From positions 1-46,889 of the forward strand of contig NZ_JHZK01000029.1 in the NCBI RefSeq assembly GCF_000688515.1: 46,889 bases of DNA. Direction: 5' to 3'. The position numbers and the translations under genes are program-made. The DNA is from Afifella pfennigii DSM 17143 (lineage in GTDB: Bacteria; Pseudomonadota; Alphaproteobacteria; Rhizobiales; Afifellaceae). Below are positions 16,839-26,090 of the stretch, piece after piece. The notes below the pieces were generated by a model. It had not been told where the DNA came from. It saw only the letters and a list, made by a program, of their open reading frames with translations, and ran no database searches. Position 1 is the stretch's first letter. Every line of letters begins with the position of its first letter.

Positions 16839-17681
16839 ATGGCAACGTCCGGGATGCTTGCCGAAGCGCGGCGCGCGATTCACAGCCAGCTGGAGACGCG
16901 CGGTCAGGAGAAGGTCGGGCTGTCGCTCACGAACTGGGTGATCCTCGTGCTCATTCTCGTCAGCCTCGTCCTCTTCACCGCCGAAACGGAGCGCGAGATC
17001 GAATTCGTGCGCAGCAGCGGCGTCTGGGTGCTCAATATCGTCATCCTTGTCGTCTTCGCGCTGGAATTCGTGCTGCGGCTTGCGACGGCCGGCGTCGATC
17101 CGCATTACCGCGGCAAGGGCGGCGTGCGCGCCTATGCCAGAAACAACTGGTTCATCCTGACGGTCGACTTCCTCGCCTTCGCGCCGGAGCTTGCCTTCGT
17201 GCTCCTCGGCGTGCCCGCGCCGGGCTGGCTGCGCTCCCTGCGTATCTTCCGGGTTCTCAAAATCGCACGCTACTTCCCGGCCTTCCGGCTGGTGGTCGAT
17301 GCGCTAAGGGCCTGCGCGCAGGAGCTGCTCGTGGCGCTGACGATTGCCACGATGCTGTGGTATTTCGCCTCCCTCCTTCTCTATCTCGCGGAGCGCGAGG
17401 CGCAGCCGGACGGCTTCGGCTCCATCACCCGCGCCATGTGGTGGAGCGTCGTCACGCTGACGACAGTCGGCTATGGCGATGTCTATCCGGTGACGATCTT
17501 CGGACGGATCGCGGCCGGCTTCATCGCCGTCATTGGGCTCGGCACGGTGGCGCTGCCGTCGGGCATCATCGCCGGCTCCTTCATCGATAAGGTGCGCGAG
17601 AAGCGCCGGGATGCGCCGACGCAAAAGAGCGCGGCCGCAGCGAGGCAGGGCGTCAAGGACGAGCCGAAAGCCGGCGGCTAG
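16839..17681 (+). CDS. Voltage-gated potassium channel (Kv-like six-helix ion transporter)
   Basis: A 280-residue channel subunit that should form a tetramer. S1 lies near residues 30-47 and S2-S3 follow. An arginine-rich S4-like helix, [16 protein letters not shown], lies near 130-146. The pore loop has the selectivity filter TTVGYGD at 208-214, followed by S6. The C-terminus is short and charged with no nucleotide-binding domain. I choose the ATG at 16839 because AGGAGG lies about 10 bases upstream; an ATG 13 codons earlier is possible. It is divergent from yebC across 191 bp, which includes a 16-bp perfect palindrome at 16769-16784. Confidence 0.88.
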   Translation: MATSGMLAEARRAIHSQLETRGQEKVGLSLTNWVILVLILVSLVLFTAETEREIEFVRSSGVWVLNIVILVVFALEFVLRLATAGVDPHYRGKGGVRAYARNNWFILTVDFLAFAPELAFVLLGVPAPGWLRSLRIFRVLKIARYFPAFRLVVDALRACAQELLVALTIATMLWYFASLLLYLAEREAQPDGFGSITRAMWWSVVTLTTVGYGDVYPVTIFGRIAAGFIAVIGLGTVALPSGIIAGSFIDKVREKRRDAPTQKSAAAARQGVKDEPKAGG

Positions 17682-17904
17682 CCGCCCGAACGTCGGAGCG
17701 ACGCGGTTCGCGCGGCAGAAGCGAATGCTGCATAAGATGCAAGGCGCATCCTCGGCTGTGTCAGAATGGGACAGGGGCGGTGGGCCTTGGCGCCGCATTG
17801 TCGGCATCGTCGGCATCGGGCTGCCTGTGCCTGGCGCCGGCGAGAGCGAAGAGCGGCGCGAAGCGTGAGGCCGTCAGCGACGCCGGCGAAGAGGAGGAAG
17901 GCCG

Positions 17905-18471
17905 ATGCAAGAGATGTCGAACACACGCCTCATCCGCGAGGCCGTCGCGGTCTTCGACAGCCCGCAGGATCTGCAGGCGGCGATCGACGAGCTTTTGACC
18001 TCCGGCTTCGACCGGGCCGAGCTCAGCCTGCTCGCCAGCGAGAAGAGCGTCGACGACAAGCTGGGCCACAAATACCAGAAGGTGGCCGAACTAAAGGACG
18101 ATCCTATTGTGCCGCGCTGCTGCTATGTGTCGACGGAATCGCTCGGCGAGGCCGAAGGCGGGCTGATGGGCGGGCTAATGTATGTCGGGGCGGGCGTGGC
18201 CGCGGGCGCAGTGGTTGCATCCGGCGGAACGCTGGCGCTGGCGATCGCCTGGGCGGCGCTTGCCGGAGGGGCCGGCGGGCTCATCGGCGCCGTCCTCGCC
18301 AATTGGATCGAGGAGCACCATGCCGATCATCTGCAGGAGCAACTCGACCATGGCGGGCTGCTCCTTTGGGTGCACACGCGCGACGAGGCGCACGAGGAGC
18401 GTGCCGCAAAGATCCTCAGGCGGCATTCGGGGCGGGACGTGCATGTGCACGCGCTGCCGGCGCCGGGCTAG
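17905..18471 (+). CDS. Glycine-zipper membrane protein with a YflT/GSP17M-like N-terminal domain
   Basis: A 188-residue protein. Residues ~10-55 (AVAVFDSPQDLQAAIDELL...FDRAELSLLAS) resemble the general-stress-protein 17M/YflT fold. Residues ~85-135 are a hydrophobic Gly/Ala-rich segment with repeated small-residue spacing (GGLMGGLMYVGAGVAAGAVV; AGGAGGLIGAVLANW), a glycine zipper able to insert in the membrane. A third part (HADHLQEQLDHGGLLLWVHT) reads like a second ferredoxin-like half. The function is unknown; a stress-related envelope role is inference. It has a good GAGGAGG upstream and stands alone. Confidence 0.6.
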   Translation: MQEMSNTRLIREAVAVFDSPQDLQAAIDELLTSGFDRAELSLLASEKSVDDKLGHKYQKVAELKDDPIVPRCCYVSTESLGEAEGGLMGGLMYVGAGVAAGAVVASGGTLALAIAWAALAGGAGGLIGAVLANWIEEHHADHLQEQLDHGGLLLWVHTRDEAHEERAAKILRRHSGRDVHVHALPAPG

Positions 18472-18535
18472 GGCGAAGCCGAGCGCGCTCGATACAGCCG
18501 GCGAGCGCCCGGCGCCGCGCCGGAAGGGCAGGCGT

Positions 18536-18949
18536 TCACGGCGCGCGGTGGCGGGTGTCGTCCTCGTACTTCGCCAAGCTGTCGTCGAGATGCAGCCAGA
18601 AGAGCTTGGAGGTCACATAGGCGTGGCGGTCGGGGATGAGCCGGTCGGCCTCCTCGAAGAGCCCGGTATGGATGTAGGTCTCGCCGGGAAGCCGCGCATC
18701 GACATAAGCGATCGGCGTGCCGCATTCGGCGCAGAAGGAGCGGATGATGCCGGGCGAGGATTGGCGGCGCTTGGGCTCGCCCCGCCAGCGCACCAGATCG
18801 GCGGGAAAGCCGGCCCATACCACGGCCGGGGCGCCGGTCTGGCGGCGGCAATCCTTGCAATGGCACCAGGAGACCTGCAGTGGCTCGCTGAGGGCCTCAA
18901 AGGCGACGGCGCCGCAGAAGCAGCGCCCGTGCAGGGGAAGGGCGACCAT
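18536..18949 (-). CDS. GFA family protein (CENP-V/glutathione-dependent formaldehyde-activating domain)
   Basis: A 137-residue zinc-binding protein with the GFA cysteine pattern: Cys10 and Cys12 (GRCFCG), Cys29, Cys31 and Cys34 (CHCKDC), and Cys73 and Cys76 (CAECG). These bind two zinc ions in the family. Some members bind glutathione-formaldehyde adducts, but most have unknown substrates, so no reaction is assigned. The ATG at 18949 has GGAG six bases upstream. It lies 55 bp downstream of the YmdB-like gene on the same strand. Confidence 0.88.
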   Translation of the reverse strand: MVALPLHGRCFCGAVAFEALSEPLQVSWCHCKDCRRQTGAPAVVWAGFPADLVRWRGEPKRRQSSPGIIRSFCAECGTPIAYVDARLPGETYIHTGLFEEADRLIPDRHAYVTSKLFWLHLDDSLAKYEDDTRHRAP

Positions 18950-19004
18950 GGCAGCTCCTTTCGTCTCATGGCTTCTGGCTTGGAACCTTTAGACCTGTCT
19001 CAGC

Positions 19005-19835
19005 CTAGCGATCCTCGTCCCAGAAGGTCGGCACGGCCTCTTCCAGATGTGGGCCGAGACGCAGCGCGGAGACTTTTGTGGCAAGGCCGGTGGTATCGTC
19101 CAGCTCCACGGCGATGCCCGACAGCGTCGCCTCGCCCATGGCCGGACCGAGCCTTCCGGAGGCGATCTTGGTCATGGCGCGGTGGAGCGGCTCGTCCTTC
19201 TGCATGCCGATGATGGAATCGTAATCGCCGCACATGCCGACATCGCTCATATAGGCCGTGCCGCCTGGCTGGATGCGATGATCGGCCGTCGGCACATGGG
19301 TATGGGTGCCGACGACGAGGCTCGCCTTGCCGTCGAGGAAGGCGCCCATCACCTGTTTTTCGCTGGTCGCCTCGGCGTGGAAGTCGACGACGATGGCGTC
19401 GCATTCGCGCCCCAGCGGCATCGCCTCGATCTCGCGCACTACGGCGGCGACGGGATCGTCGAGCGCGGGCATGAAGAGCTGGCCCATGAGATTGACGACA
19501 AGGACGCGGGCGCCGTTGCGGGCGGTGAAGATGTTGGCGCCGCGGCCCGGCGTCTGCGGCGGATAGTTGAGCGGGCGCAGGAAGCGCTCCTGGCGGGCGG
19601 CGAAGACCAGCGCCTCCTTCTGGTCGAAGACATGGTTACCGCTGGTCACACAATCGGCGCCGGCATCCAGGAGCTCCTGGCAAATCGGTTCGGTGATGCC
19701 GAAGCCGCCGGCGGCGTTCTCGCCGTTGATGACGACGAAGTCGAGCCGCCAGCGCGAAACCAGCTCCGGCAGACGATGCTTCACCACCTTGCGGCCGGAA
19801 CGGCCAACCACATCTCCCAAAAACAGAAGTCTCAA
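19005..19835 (-). CDS. YmdB-like metallophosphoesterase (TIGR00282 family)
   Basis: A 276-residue calcineurin-like phosphoesterase. The dinuclear metal site is visible: Asp8 (GDVVGRSG), Glu39-Asn40 (NGENAAGG), Asn67-His68 (SGNHVFD), then VDFHAEATSEK and GTHTHVPTAD with further His ligands. The Bacillus homologue YmdB hydrolyses cyclic nucleotides in vitro; the physiological substrate is not known here. The start is a TTG at 19835 with GGAAGG four bases upstream, overlapping the stop of the folate gene by 4 bp, so the two are translationally coupled. Confidence 0.9.
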   Translation of the reverse strand: MRLLFLGDVVGRSGRKVVKHRLPELVSRWRLDFVVINGENAAGGFGITEPICQELLDAGADCVTSGNHVFDQKEALVFAARQERFLRPLNYPPQTPGRGANIFTARNGARVLVVNLMGQLFMPALDDPVAAVVREIEAMPLGRECDAIVVDFHAEATSEKQVMGAFLDGKASLVVGTHTHVPTADHRIQPGGTAYMSDVGMCGDYDSIIGMQKDEPLHRAMTKIASGRLGPAMGEATLSGIAVELDDTTGLATKVSALRLGPHLEEAVPTFWDEDR

Positions 19836-20416
19836 TCCGCCGCCTTCCCGCTGTCGGTTCTCATCAGCCCGTCCTCGGTGACGATGAGGGGCAGGCGGAT
19901 ATCGTGCGCTTCCATCGGCACAGTATCGACTTCCTGACAGGCAAAGGCGAGCCCGGCAAGACGGGGCGCATGGCCGCTCTGTCTGAGGCGGTCGATCACC
20001 GTATCGTAATAGCCGCGCCCATAGCCCAGGCGGCCGCCCCGACGATCGAAGGCGGCGAGCGGGGCGACGATGAAGTCGGGCGTCAATTCGGGGCAGAGGG
20101 CGCCGGGATGGTGGGTGCCGAAAGTGCCGGCCTCCAGCGCCTCTTCGTCGGTGAAGGCGCGGAAGACGAGGCGCCGGTCCAGGATCGCCGGCAGGGCAAG
20201 GCGGCCGCCGCGCGCCACGATGGCGGGAAAGAGGCCGCGCGGGTCGATCTCGTCGCGGATCGGCCAGAAGAGCGAGACGGTCTCGCCGGGAACCAGCAGC
20301 GCTTGCAGATGCTGCAACGCCGCCTGCGAGCGCTCCGCCCGCTGCGCCGGGCCGAGCGCGGCGCGGCGCGCCAAGACCGCATTTCTGATCTCGGCTTTGG
20401 TGGCGGTGACATCCAT
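19832..20416 (-). CDS. ygfA: 5-formyltetrahydrofolate cyclo-ligase
   Basis: This enzyme converts 5-formyl-THF to 5,10-methenyl-THF with ATP. The 194-residue protein begins MDVTATKAEIRNAVLARRAA and contains the family motifs VSLFWPIRDEIDPRGL, FRAFTDEEAL and the C-terminal RRGGRLGYGRGYYD phosphate loop. The ATG at 20416 is chosen from family length. The gene directly downstream of a 6S RNA matches the well-known 6S-ygfA linkage in proteobacteria, so 6S transcription may read into it. Confidence 0.93.
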   Translation of the reverse strand: MDVTATKAEIRNAVLARRAALGPAQRAERSQAALQHLQALLVPGETVSLFWPIRDEIDPRGLFPAIVARGGRLALPAILDRRLVFRAFTDEEALEAGTFGTHHPGALCPELTPDFIVAPLAAFDRRGGRLGYGRGYYDTVIDRLRQSGHAPRLAGLAFACQEVDTVPMEAHDIRLPLIVTEDGLMRTDSGKAAD

Positions 20417-20427
20417 GAAAGAAAGCA

Positions 20428-20573
20428 GTCTTGCGCGGGGGTCAGCAATCGGATGCGCAGCCACCGCAGCCGGTGGAGTGCTCGATCCCGGGAAACCTAC
20501 ACAGTAGGTGGGCGCCGTTTTGGCCAAGCCCACGGGCAAGGCCAGGGACAGCTCCCTTCGAGATCGATAAGGC
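20428..20573 (-). ncRNA. ssrS: 6S RNA (alphaproteobacterial type)
   Basis: Read on the minus strand just upstream of ygfA. It contains the run GGCCAAAACGGCGCCCACC flanked by GTGGGC, then the small hairpin CCTAC-TGT-GTAGG and TTTCCCGGGATCGAG, which I recognise as the alphaproteobacterial 6S core. A closing stem pairs TCGATCTCG (20567-20559) with CGGGATCGA (20490-20482), eight Watson-Crick pairs and one wobble. CATATC at 20585-20580 could be the -10. 6S RNA binds the sigma-70 RNA polymerase holoenzyme in stationary phase. The ends are estimates. The rest of the 20417-20751 gap holds no other feature I can support. Confidence 0.7.
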
Positions 20574-20751
20574 CCCGGGGATATGACTCCTGTCGAACCG
20601 GGCAGCCGCGCGAATGGCAGATATAGGAGGCGGCGCGCCGGCCGGCAAACGAAACCCGGTGGTCGACGCGCCGGTTTTCGGTTGACACGGCAAGGGTTCG
20701 CACAAGGTGATGGGGCAGCCGCCAACCGGGAGCTGACAGAGGGAGGAGCGG

Positions 20752-21165
20752 ATGTTCAAGACGATCATGGTGCCGACGGACCTTGGCCATAAGGACAAGC
20801 TGGACAAGGCGATGCAGCTCGCCGGCGATCTTTCCAAGCATTACGGCGCCAAGGTGATCCTCGTTGGCGTCTCCGCGGCGGCGCCGAGCTCGGTCGCCCA
20901 CAATCCGGCCGAATATGCGGAGAAGCTGGAGGCCTATGCCGCCGAGCAGAGCGGGAAATTGGGCGGCAGCTTCACCGCCAAGGCGGTGACGAGCCACGAT
21001 CCGGCGCGCGACCTCGACGCGGTGCTGGAAGAGCAAGTGCACGAGACCGGTGCCGATCTGGTCATCATGGCCTCGCATGTGCCGGGCTTCGCGACCCACG
21101 TCTTCGCCTCCAACGCCGGCTATCTCGCCTCGCACAGCGAGGTTTCCGTTTTCGTCGTGCGCTAG
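20752..21165 (+). CDS. Universal stress protein (UspA family)
   Basis: A 137-residue single-domain Usp protein: beta-1 MFKTIMVPTDLGHKDKLDKA with the conserved Asp10, and a C-terminal ADLVIMASHVPGF followed by SNAGYLASHSEVSVFVV. The usual ATP-binding G-x2-G-x9-G(S/T) loop is not clean (SHVPGFATHVFAS), so it may be a non-nucleotide-binding type. The role is a stress response of unknown detail. The ATG at 20752 has GGAGGAG upstream. It is divergent from the 6S RNA. Confidence 0.88.
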   Translation: MFKTIMVPTDLGHKDKLDKAMQLAGDLSKHYGAKVILVGVSAAAPSSVAHNPAEYAEKLEAYAAEQSGKLGGSFTAKAVTSHDPARDLDAVLEEQVHETGADLVIMASHVPGFATHVFASNAGYLASHSEVSVFVVR

Positions 21166-21298
21166 CGCCGACGCCGACAGGCGCAGACAATCCGCGACTG
21201 CGCCGATTGGGCGCACAACTTCTGCGGCCGGTTATCGACCCTTGGCCAATTGTCGGCGGGCGCGCGGCGAGCTAGGAGGGCGGCGGGAGGAATAAGCG

Positions 21299-23221
21299 AT
21301 GACGAGCCGCTACCACGAGGTCTATCAATCCTGGCAGAGAGACCCGGAGGGTTTCTGGGCCAAGGCCGCGGAGGAGATCGACTGGGTCAAGCCGCCAGCC
21401 AAGATCTTGGACGGCGAGGCCGGCATCTACGGGCGTTGGTTCGCCGGGGGTAGGACCAACACCTGCGCCAATTGCGTCGATCGGCATGTGGAGCGCGGGC
21501 GCCCCGGCCAGGCCGCGATCATCTACGACAGCCCCATCACCGGCGCCAAGCGCACCATCTCCTATCAGGAGCTTCTGGGGGAGGTGCAGGCCCTCGCCGC
21601 GGTGCTGAAGAAGAAGGGCATCGGCAAGGGCGACCGGGTGATCCTCTATATGCCGATGGTGCCGGAAGCCGTCTTCGCCATGCTCGCCTGCGCCCGGCTC
21701 GGTGCCATCCATTCGGTGGTCTTCGGCGGCTTCGCCGCCAACGAGCTCGCCACCCGTATCAACGATTGCACGCCCAAGGCGATCATATCCGCCTCCTGCG
21801 GCATCGAGCCGGGGCGCATCGTCGCCTACAAGCCGCTGCTCGACGCCGCCCTGAAGCAGGCCGAGGCGCAGCCCGACTTCTGCCTCGTCCTGCAGCGCGA
21901 GCAGGGGCCGTGCGAACTGAGCGAGGGGCGCGACTTCGACTATGCCAGCCTGGTGGAGGAGGAGAAGAGCCTCGGCACGGAGGTGCCGCCGGAGCCGGTG
22001 GAGGCGACCGACCCGCTCTATATCCTCTACACCTCCGGCACGACCGGGCGGCCGAAGGGCGTGGTGCGCGACAATGGCGGGCACATGGTGGCGCTGAAAT
22101 GGTCGATGAAGGCCATCTACGACATCGATCCGGGCGAGGTCTTCTGGGCCGCCTCGGACGTCGGCTGGGTGGTCGGCCATTCCTATATCGTCTACGCGCC
22201 GCTCCTGCATGGCTGCACGACGGTCCTTTTTGAGGGCAAGCCGGTCGGCACGCCCGATGCCGGGGTGTTCTGGCGGGTCATCGAGGAGCACCGCGTCGCG
22301 GCTCTGTTCACCGCCCCGACCGCCTTCCGCGCCATCAAGAAGGAGGATCCGGAGGGCACCTACGTCGGCAAGTACGACATGTCGCATTTCCGCACGCTGT
22401 TCCTGGCCGGCGAGCGCGCCGACCCGGACACCATCCATTGGGCGGAGGACAAGCTCGGCGTGCCGGTGATCGACCATTGGTGGCAGACGGAGACGGCTTG
22501 GGCGATCGCCGCCAATCCGGTCGGGCTCGGGGTTCTGCCGGTGAAATACGGCTCGCCGACCGTGGCGATGCCGGGCTACGATCTGCGCATCCTCGACGAT
22601 GCCGGCCACGAAGTGCCGGCCAATAAGCTCGGCAACATCGTTGTCAAGCTGCCGCTGCCGCCGGCCTGCCTGCCGACCCTGTGGAACGCCGACGAGCGCT
22701 TCAAGGAAGCCTATCTCGCCGAGTTCCCCGGCTACTACAAGACGGCCGATGCCGGCATGCTGGACGAGGAGGGTTACGTCTACGTCATGGCGCGCACCGA
22801 CGACATCATCAACGTCGCCGGCCATCGCCTGTCGACCGGAGCGATGGAGGAGGTGCTGGCCGGCCATCCGGACGTTGCCGAATGCGCCGTCATCGGCGCG
22901 CACGACAACCTGAAGGGCCAGATGCCGATGGGCTTCGTCGTCCTGAAGGCCGGCAAGGACCGCGACCCGGCGGAGATCCAGGCCGAATGCATCGCCAAGG
23001 TGCGCGAGGAGATCGGCCCGGTGGCCGCCTTCAAGACGGTGCATGTCGTGGCGCGGCTGCCGAAGACGCGTTCGGGCAAGATCTTGCGCGCCACCATGCG
23101 CCACATCGTCGACCACGAGGAGTACAAGATGCCGGCGACGATCGATGACCCGGCGATCCTCGACGAAATCCAGGCGGTCGTGGATCACGTCGACCAGATG
23201 CGCGCCGCGCAGGCGCGCTGA
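21299..23221 (+). CDS. prpE: Propionyl-CoA synthetase (acyl-CoA synthetase, AMP-forming)
   Basis: A 640-residue ANL-superfamily acyl-CoA synthetase. The N-terminal ACAS_N region (YHEVYQSWQRDPEGFWAKAA) is followed by the AMP-binding loop YTSGTTGRPKG (around residues 243-253), then DHWWQTETAWAIAANP and the hinge region YVMARTDDIINVAGHR. The acylation-sensitive Lys594 lies in RSGKILR. The length and the NPVGLG/VKYGSP context fit PrpE better than acetyl-CoA synthetase, but the two overlap in substrate use. The ATG at 21299 follows GGGAGGAATAAGC. No methylcitrate-cycle genes are nearby. Confidence 0.87.
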   Translation: MTSRYHEVYQSWQRDPEGFWAKAAEEIDWVKPPAKILDGEAGIYGRWFAGGRTNTCANCVDRHVERGRPGQAAIIYDSPITGAKRTISYQELLGEVQALAAVLKKKGIGKGDRVILYMPMVPEAVFAMLACARLGAIHSVVFGGFAANELATRINDCTPKAIISASCGIEPGRIVAYKPLLDAALKQAEAQPDFCLVLQREQGPCELSEGRDFDYASLVEEEKSLGTEVPPEPVEATDPLYILYTSGTTGRPKGVVRDNGGHMVALKWSMKAIYDIDPGEVFWAASDVGWVVGHSYIVYAPLLHGCTTVLFEGKPVGTPDAGVFWRVIEEHRVAALFTAPTAFRAIKKEDPEGTYVGKYDMSHFRTLFLAGERADPDTIHWAEDKLGVPVIDHWWQTETAWAIAANPVGLGVLPVKYGSPTVAMPGYDLRILDDAGHEVPANKLGNIVVKLPLPPACLPTLWNADERFKEAYLAEFPGYYKTADAGMLDEEGYVYVMARTDDIINVAGHRLSTGAMEEVLAGHPDVAECAVIGAHDNLKGQMPMGFVVLKAGKDRDPAEIQAECIAKVREEIGPVAAFKTVHVVARLPKTRSGKILRATMRHIVDHEEYKMPATIDDPAILDEIQAVVDHVDQMRAAQAR

Positions 23222-23286
23222 GACGACGCATGGGGGCGGGTTTTGTCGATGCCCGCTCTTTACCCGCGGCGGGACTGGCCTAGGCT

Positions 23287-25122
23287 ATGGCATCCGGTCC
23301 CGCCGTCATGAACAAGCCAAGCTCCACACCCATCGAAGACCACGCCGTCATCGGCGACATGCAGACGGCCGCGCTGGTGGCGCTGGACGGCACGATCGAC
23401 TTCTTCTGCTACCCCAACTTCGATTCGCCGACGGTTTTCGCCGAGCTCCTGGACCGGGAGAAGGGCGGGCGCTTCCGCCTTTCGGTAACGGACGGGCATC
23501 TGCGCTCGCGCCAGCTCTACCTGCCGGACACCAACGTCCTCATCACCCGCTTTCAGGGCGATTCCAGCGTCGCGGAGGTCTCCGACTTCATGCCGCTGGA
23601 CGGCTCCGGACGCATCATTCGCCGGGCCAAGGCGATCCAGGGCGACATCGATTTCTGCCTCATCTGCGAGCCGCGCTTCGACTACGCGCGCAACGTGCCC
23701 GCGGCCGAGCCGATCGAAGGCGGCGTTGTCTTCAGCGACGGCGAGCGCAGCCTCTACCTCTATGCCGAGACGCCGCTTGAGGTCGGCGAGGGAAGGGCGC
23801 ATGCCGATTTCCGACTGAAGGAAGGCGAGCACGCCTTCGTGGTGCTGTGTCCCGGCCGCAAGGAAGTGCCAAAGGTCGGCCATGAATATGTCAGCGCCAG
23901 CTTCAAGGCGACGGTGGATTTCTGGCACGATTGGGTGGCCAAGGGCCGCTATCCGACGCGCTGGCGCGAGATCGTGGTGCGCTCCAGCCTGGTTTTGAAG
24001 CTTCTCTCCTCGCGCCAATACGGCTCCATTGCAGCGGCGGCGACTTTCGGCCTGCCGGAAGTGGTCGGCCATAGCCGCAACTGGGACTACCGCTATTGCT
24101 GGGTGCGCGACGCCGCCTTTTCCATCTACGCCTTTTCAAGGCTCGATTGCTTCGAGGAGGCGCATGCCTTCACCACCTTCCTGCTCGACCGGGCGGAGGA
24201 ATGCGGCGGCTGCGAGATGCAGATCATGTACGCCATGGACGGGCGCGCGCATCTGCCGGAGGTGGAGCTCACACATCTTTCGGGCTGGGAGAATTCACGC
24301 CCGGTGCGCATCGGCAACGCCGCCTATTCGCAGCTCCAGCTCGATATCTACGGCGAGCTGATGGACACGATCTATGTCGCCGCCAAGTCGCTCGGACAAC
24401 CTTCCAAGAAGGTCTGGCGACGGCTCACCGTGATGCTGGAATGGCTGCAGAGGAACTGGGGCCAGCCGGATGAGGGCATCTGGGAGGTGCGCGGACCGCG
24501 GCGGGAGTTCCTATCCTCGCGGCTGATGTGCTGGGTCGCCTTCGACCGGGCGGTGCGCATGACCCACAAGCATTCCCTGCCCGGCCCGGTGGAGGAGTGG
24601 CGGCAAACGCGCGACGAGATTCACGCCTCCATCATGGAGGATTTCTGGGACGAGGAGATCGGCGCCTTCGTGCAGTACAAGGGCTCCCAGACGGTGGACG
24701 CCTCGGTGCTCCTGATGCCGCTGATGCGCTTCATCAATCCGCGCGACCGCTTGTGGCTGCGCACGATGCGCGCGGTGGAGCAGCGCCTCGTCAAGGATTG
24801 CCTGGTGCTGCGCTACGACGACGAGGCGGAGGGAGCGGAGGATGTCGACGGGCTATCTGGCCGCGAGGGCGCCTTCACCACCTGCGCCTTCTGGTATGTG
24901 GAGGCGCTGGCGCGCACCGGCGATGTGCCGCGGGCGCGGCTCCTATTTGAGAAGCTGCTCTCCTACGCCAATACGGTCGGGCTCTATGCGGAGGAACTCA
25001 GCCCCTCCGGCGCGCATCTCGGCAATTTCCCGCAGGCGCTGACGCATCTGTCGTTGATCTCGGCCGCGCATTGGCTGGAGCGGGCGCTCGACGGGGATGA
25101 GGGAACCCGCTTCGCCGCGTAA
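23287..25122 (+). CDS. Glycoside hydrolase family 15 protein (glucoamylase/trehalase-like)
   Basis: A 611-residue cytoplasmic GH15 enzyme. The N-terminal ~220-residue beta-sandwich domain (DHAVIGDMQTAALVALDGTI; YPNFDSPTVFAELLD) is typical of bacterial GH15 proteins of the trehalase/glucoamylase type. The (alpha/alpha)6 barrel follows, with SRNWDYRYCWVRDAAFSIYA. The expected general acid is Glu400 in GIWEVRG and the base lies in AEELSPSG (Glu569/570). No signal peptide is seen, so the substrate is intracellular, perhaps trehalose or maltodextrin. It starts 65 bp after prpE; the ATG at 23308 is an alternative start. Confidence 0.87.
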   Translation: MASGPAVMNKPSSTPIEDHAVIGDMQTAALVALDGTIDFFCYPNFDSPTVFAELLDREKGGRFRLSVTDGHLRSRQLYLPDTNVLITRFQGDSSVAEVSDFMPLDGSGRIIRRAKAIQGDIDFCLICEPRFDYARNVPAAEPIEGGVVFSDGERSLYLYAETPLEVGEGRAHADFRLKEGEHAFVVLCPGRKEVPKVGHEYVSASFKATVDFWHDWVAKGRYPTRWREIVVRSSLVLKLLSSRQYGSIAAAATFGLPEVVGHSRNWDYRYCWVRDAAFSIYAFSRLDCFEEAHAFTTFLLDRAEECGGCEMQIMYAMDGRAHLPEVELTHLSGWENSRPVRIGNAAYSQLQLDIYGELMDTIYVAAKSLGQPSKKVWRRLTVMLEWLQRNWGQPDEGIWEVRGPRREFLSSRLMCWVAFDRAVRMTHKHSLPGPVEEWRQTRDEIHASIMEDFWDEEIGAFVQYKGSQTVDASVLLMPLMRFINPRDRLWLRTMRAVEQRLVKDCLVLRYDDEAEGAEDVDGLSGREGAFTTCAFWYVEALARTGDVPRARLLFEKLLSYANTVGLYAEELSPSGAHLGNFPQALTHLSLISAAHWLERALDGDEGTRFAA

Positions 25123-25134
25123 CGTTGCGCCGGC

Positions 25135-25944
25135 ATGAGTATGACAGAAGCCATTTCCCTCGACGGGCAGATCGCGCTGGTGACGGGCGCAAGCTCGGGC
25201 ATCGGCGCGGCGACGGCGCAGGCGCTCGCGGAGGCCGGGGCGGACGTTCTGGTCAACTACCATTCCGACGAAGAAGGCGCCAAGGCGACGCTGGCGGCAA
25301 TCCAGGCTGCCGGACGGCGCGGCATCGTCGCCAGGGGCGACGTCTCGCGCGAAGACGATGTGAGGAGGCTTTTCGATCTGTGCGAGGGCGAGCTCGGCGA
25401 AGTCGATATCGTCGTCTCCAATGCCGGCATCCAGATCGACAGGGCCTTCACCGACATGGAGCTCGCCGACTGGCAGAAGGTCATCGACATCAACCTCACC
25501 GGCGCCTTCCTGGTGGCGCGGGAGGCGGTGCGGCGCTTCGAAGAGAAGGGAATGCGGCCCGAACTCAGCCGGGCGCTCGGCAAGATCGTCTTCAACTCCT
25601 CCGTCCACGAGCGCATCCCCTGGGCGGGGCGGGCGAATTACGCCGCCTCCAAGGGCGGCGTGTCGCTGTTGATGCGCTCGCTGGCGCAGGAGGTGGGCCG
25701 GCGGAAAATCCGGGTGAACTCTGTCGCGCCAGGGGCGATCGCCACCGCCATCAACGAAGAGGAGCGCGAAGAGGGGGCGGAAGAGATTCGCTCGCTCATC
25801 CCCTACGGCCGCATCGGCGAGCCCGAGGACATTGCCCGCGTCATCGCCTGGCTCGTCTCCGACGCAGCCGATTACGTCCACGGCCATTCGCTGTTCGCCG
25901 ATGGCGGCATGGCGCTCTATCCCGGCTTTATCGACAATGGCTAG
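25135..25944 (+). CDS. Short-chain dehydrogenase, glucose 1-dehydrogenase-like
   Basis: A 269-residue classical SDR. The cofactor motif is TGASSGIG near residues 18-25, with NAG at ~97-99. The catalytic Ser lies at 155/156, Tyr169 and Lys173 form YAASK, and PGAIATAIN follows. The sequence runs like bacterial glucose 1-dehydrogenases of the SDR family. It follows the GH15 gene by 12 bp and is probably in the same transcript, which supports a sugar substrate: glucose released by GH15 could be oxidised to gluconolactone. That coupling is inference. Confidence 0.82.
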   Translation: MSMTEAISLDGQIALVTGASSGIGAATAQALAEAGADVLVNYHSDEEGAKATLAAIQAAGRRGIVARGDVSREDDVRRLFDLCEGELGEVDIVVSNAGIQIDRAFTDMELADWQKVIDINLTGAFLVAREAVRRFEEKGMRPELSRALGKIVFNSSVHERIPWAGRANYAASKGGVSLLMRSLAQEVGRRKIRVNSVAPGAIATAINEEEREEGAEEIRSLIPYGRIGEPEDIARVIAWLVSDAADYVHGHSLFADGGMALYPGFIDNG

Positions 25945-26090
25945 AGGTGAGGAAGCGCGCCCGGATTGCCCTCTTCGCAGGCGCGCCGCCACGATCGGTA
26001 GCCAGCGCGCGCGATATCGGTTGATGGCGTCCGGCAGGGATTGACCGGCGCCATCGGGCGGCGGCAGTGTCCGCCGGGGAGGCTTCGATC

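Noticed and set aside
21272-23188. 638-codon minus-strand frame opposite prpE
   Set aside because: Antisense shadow of a strongly supported gene; His/Arg/Asp-rich and without domains.
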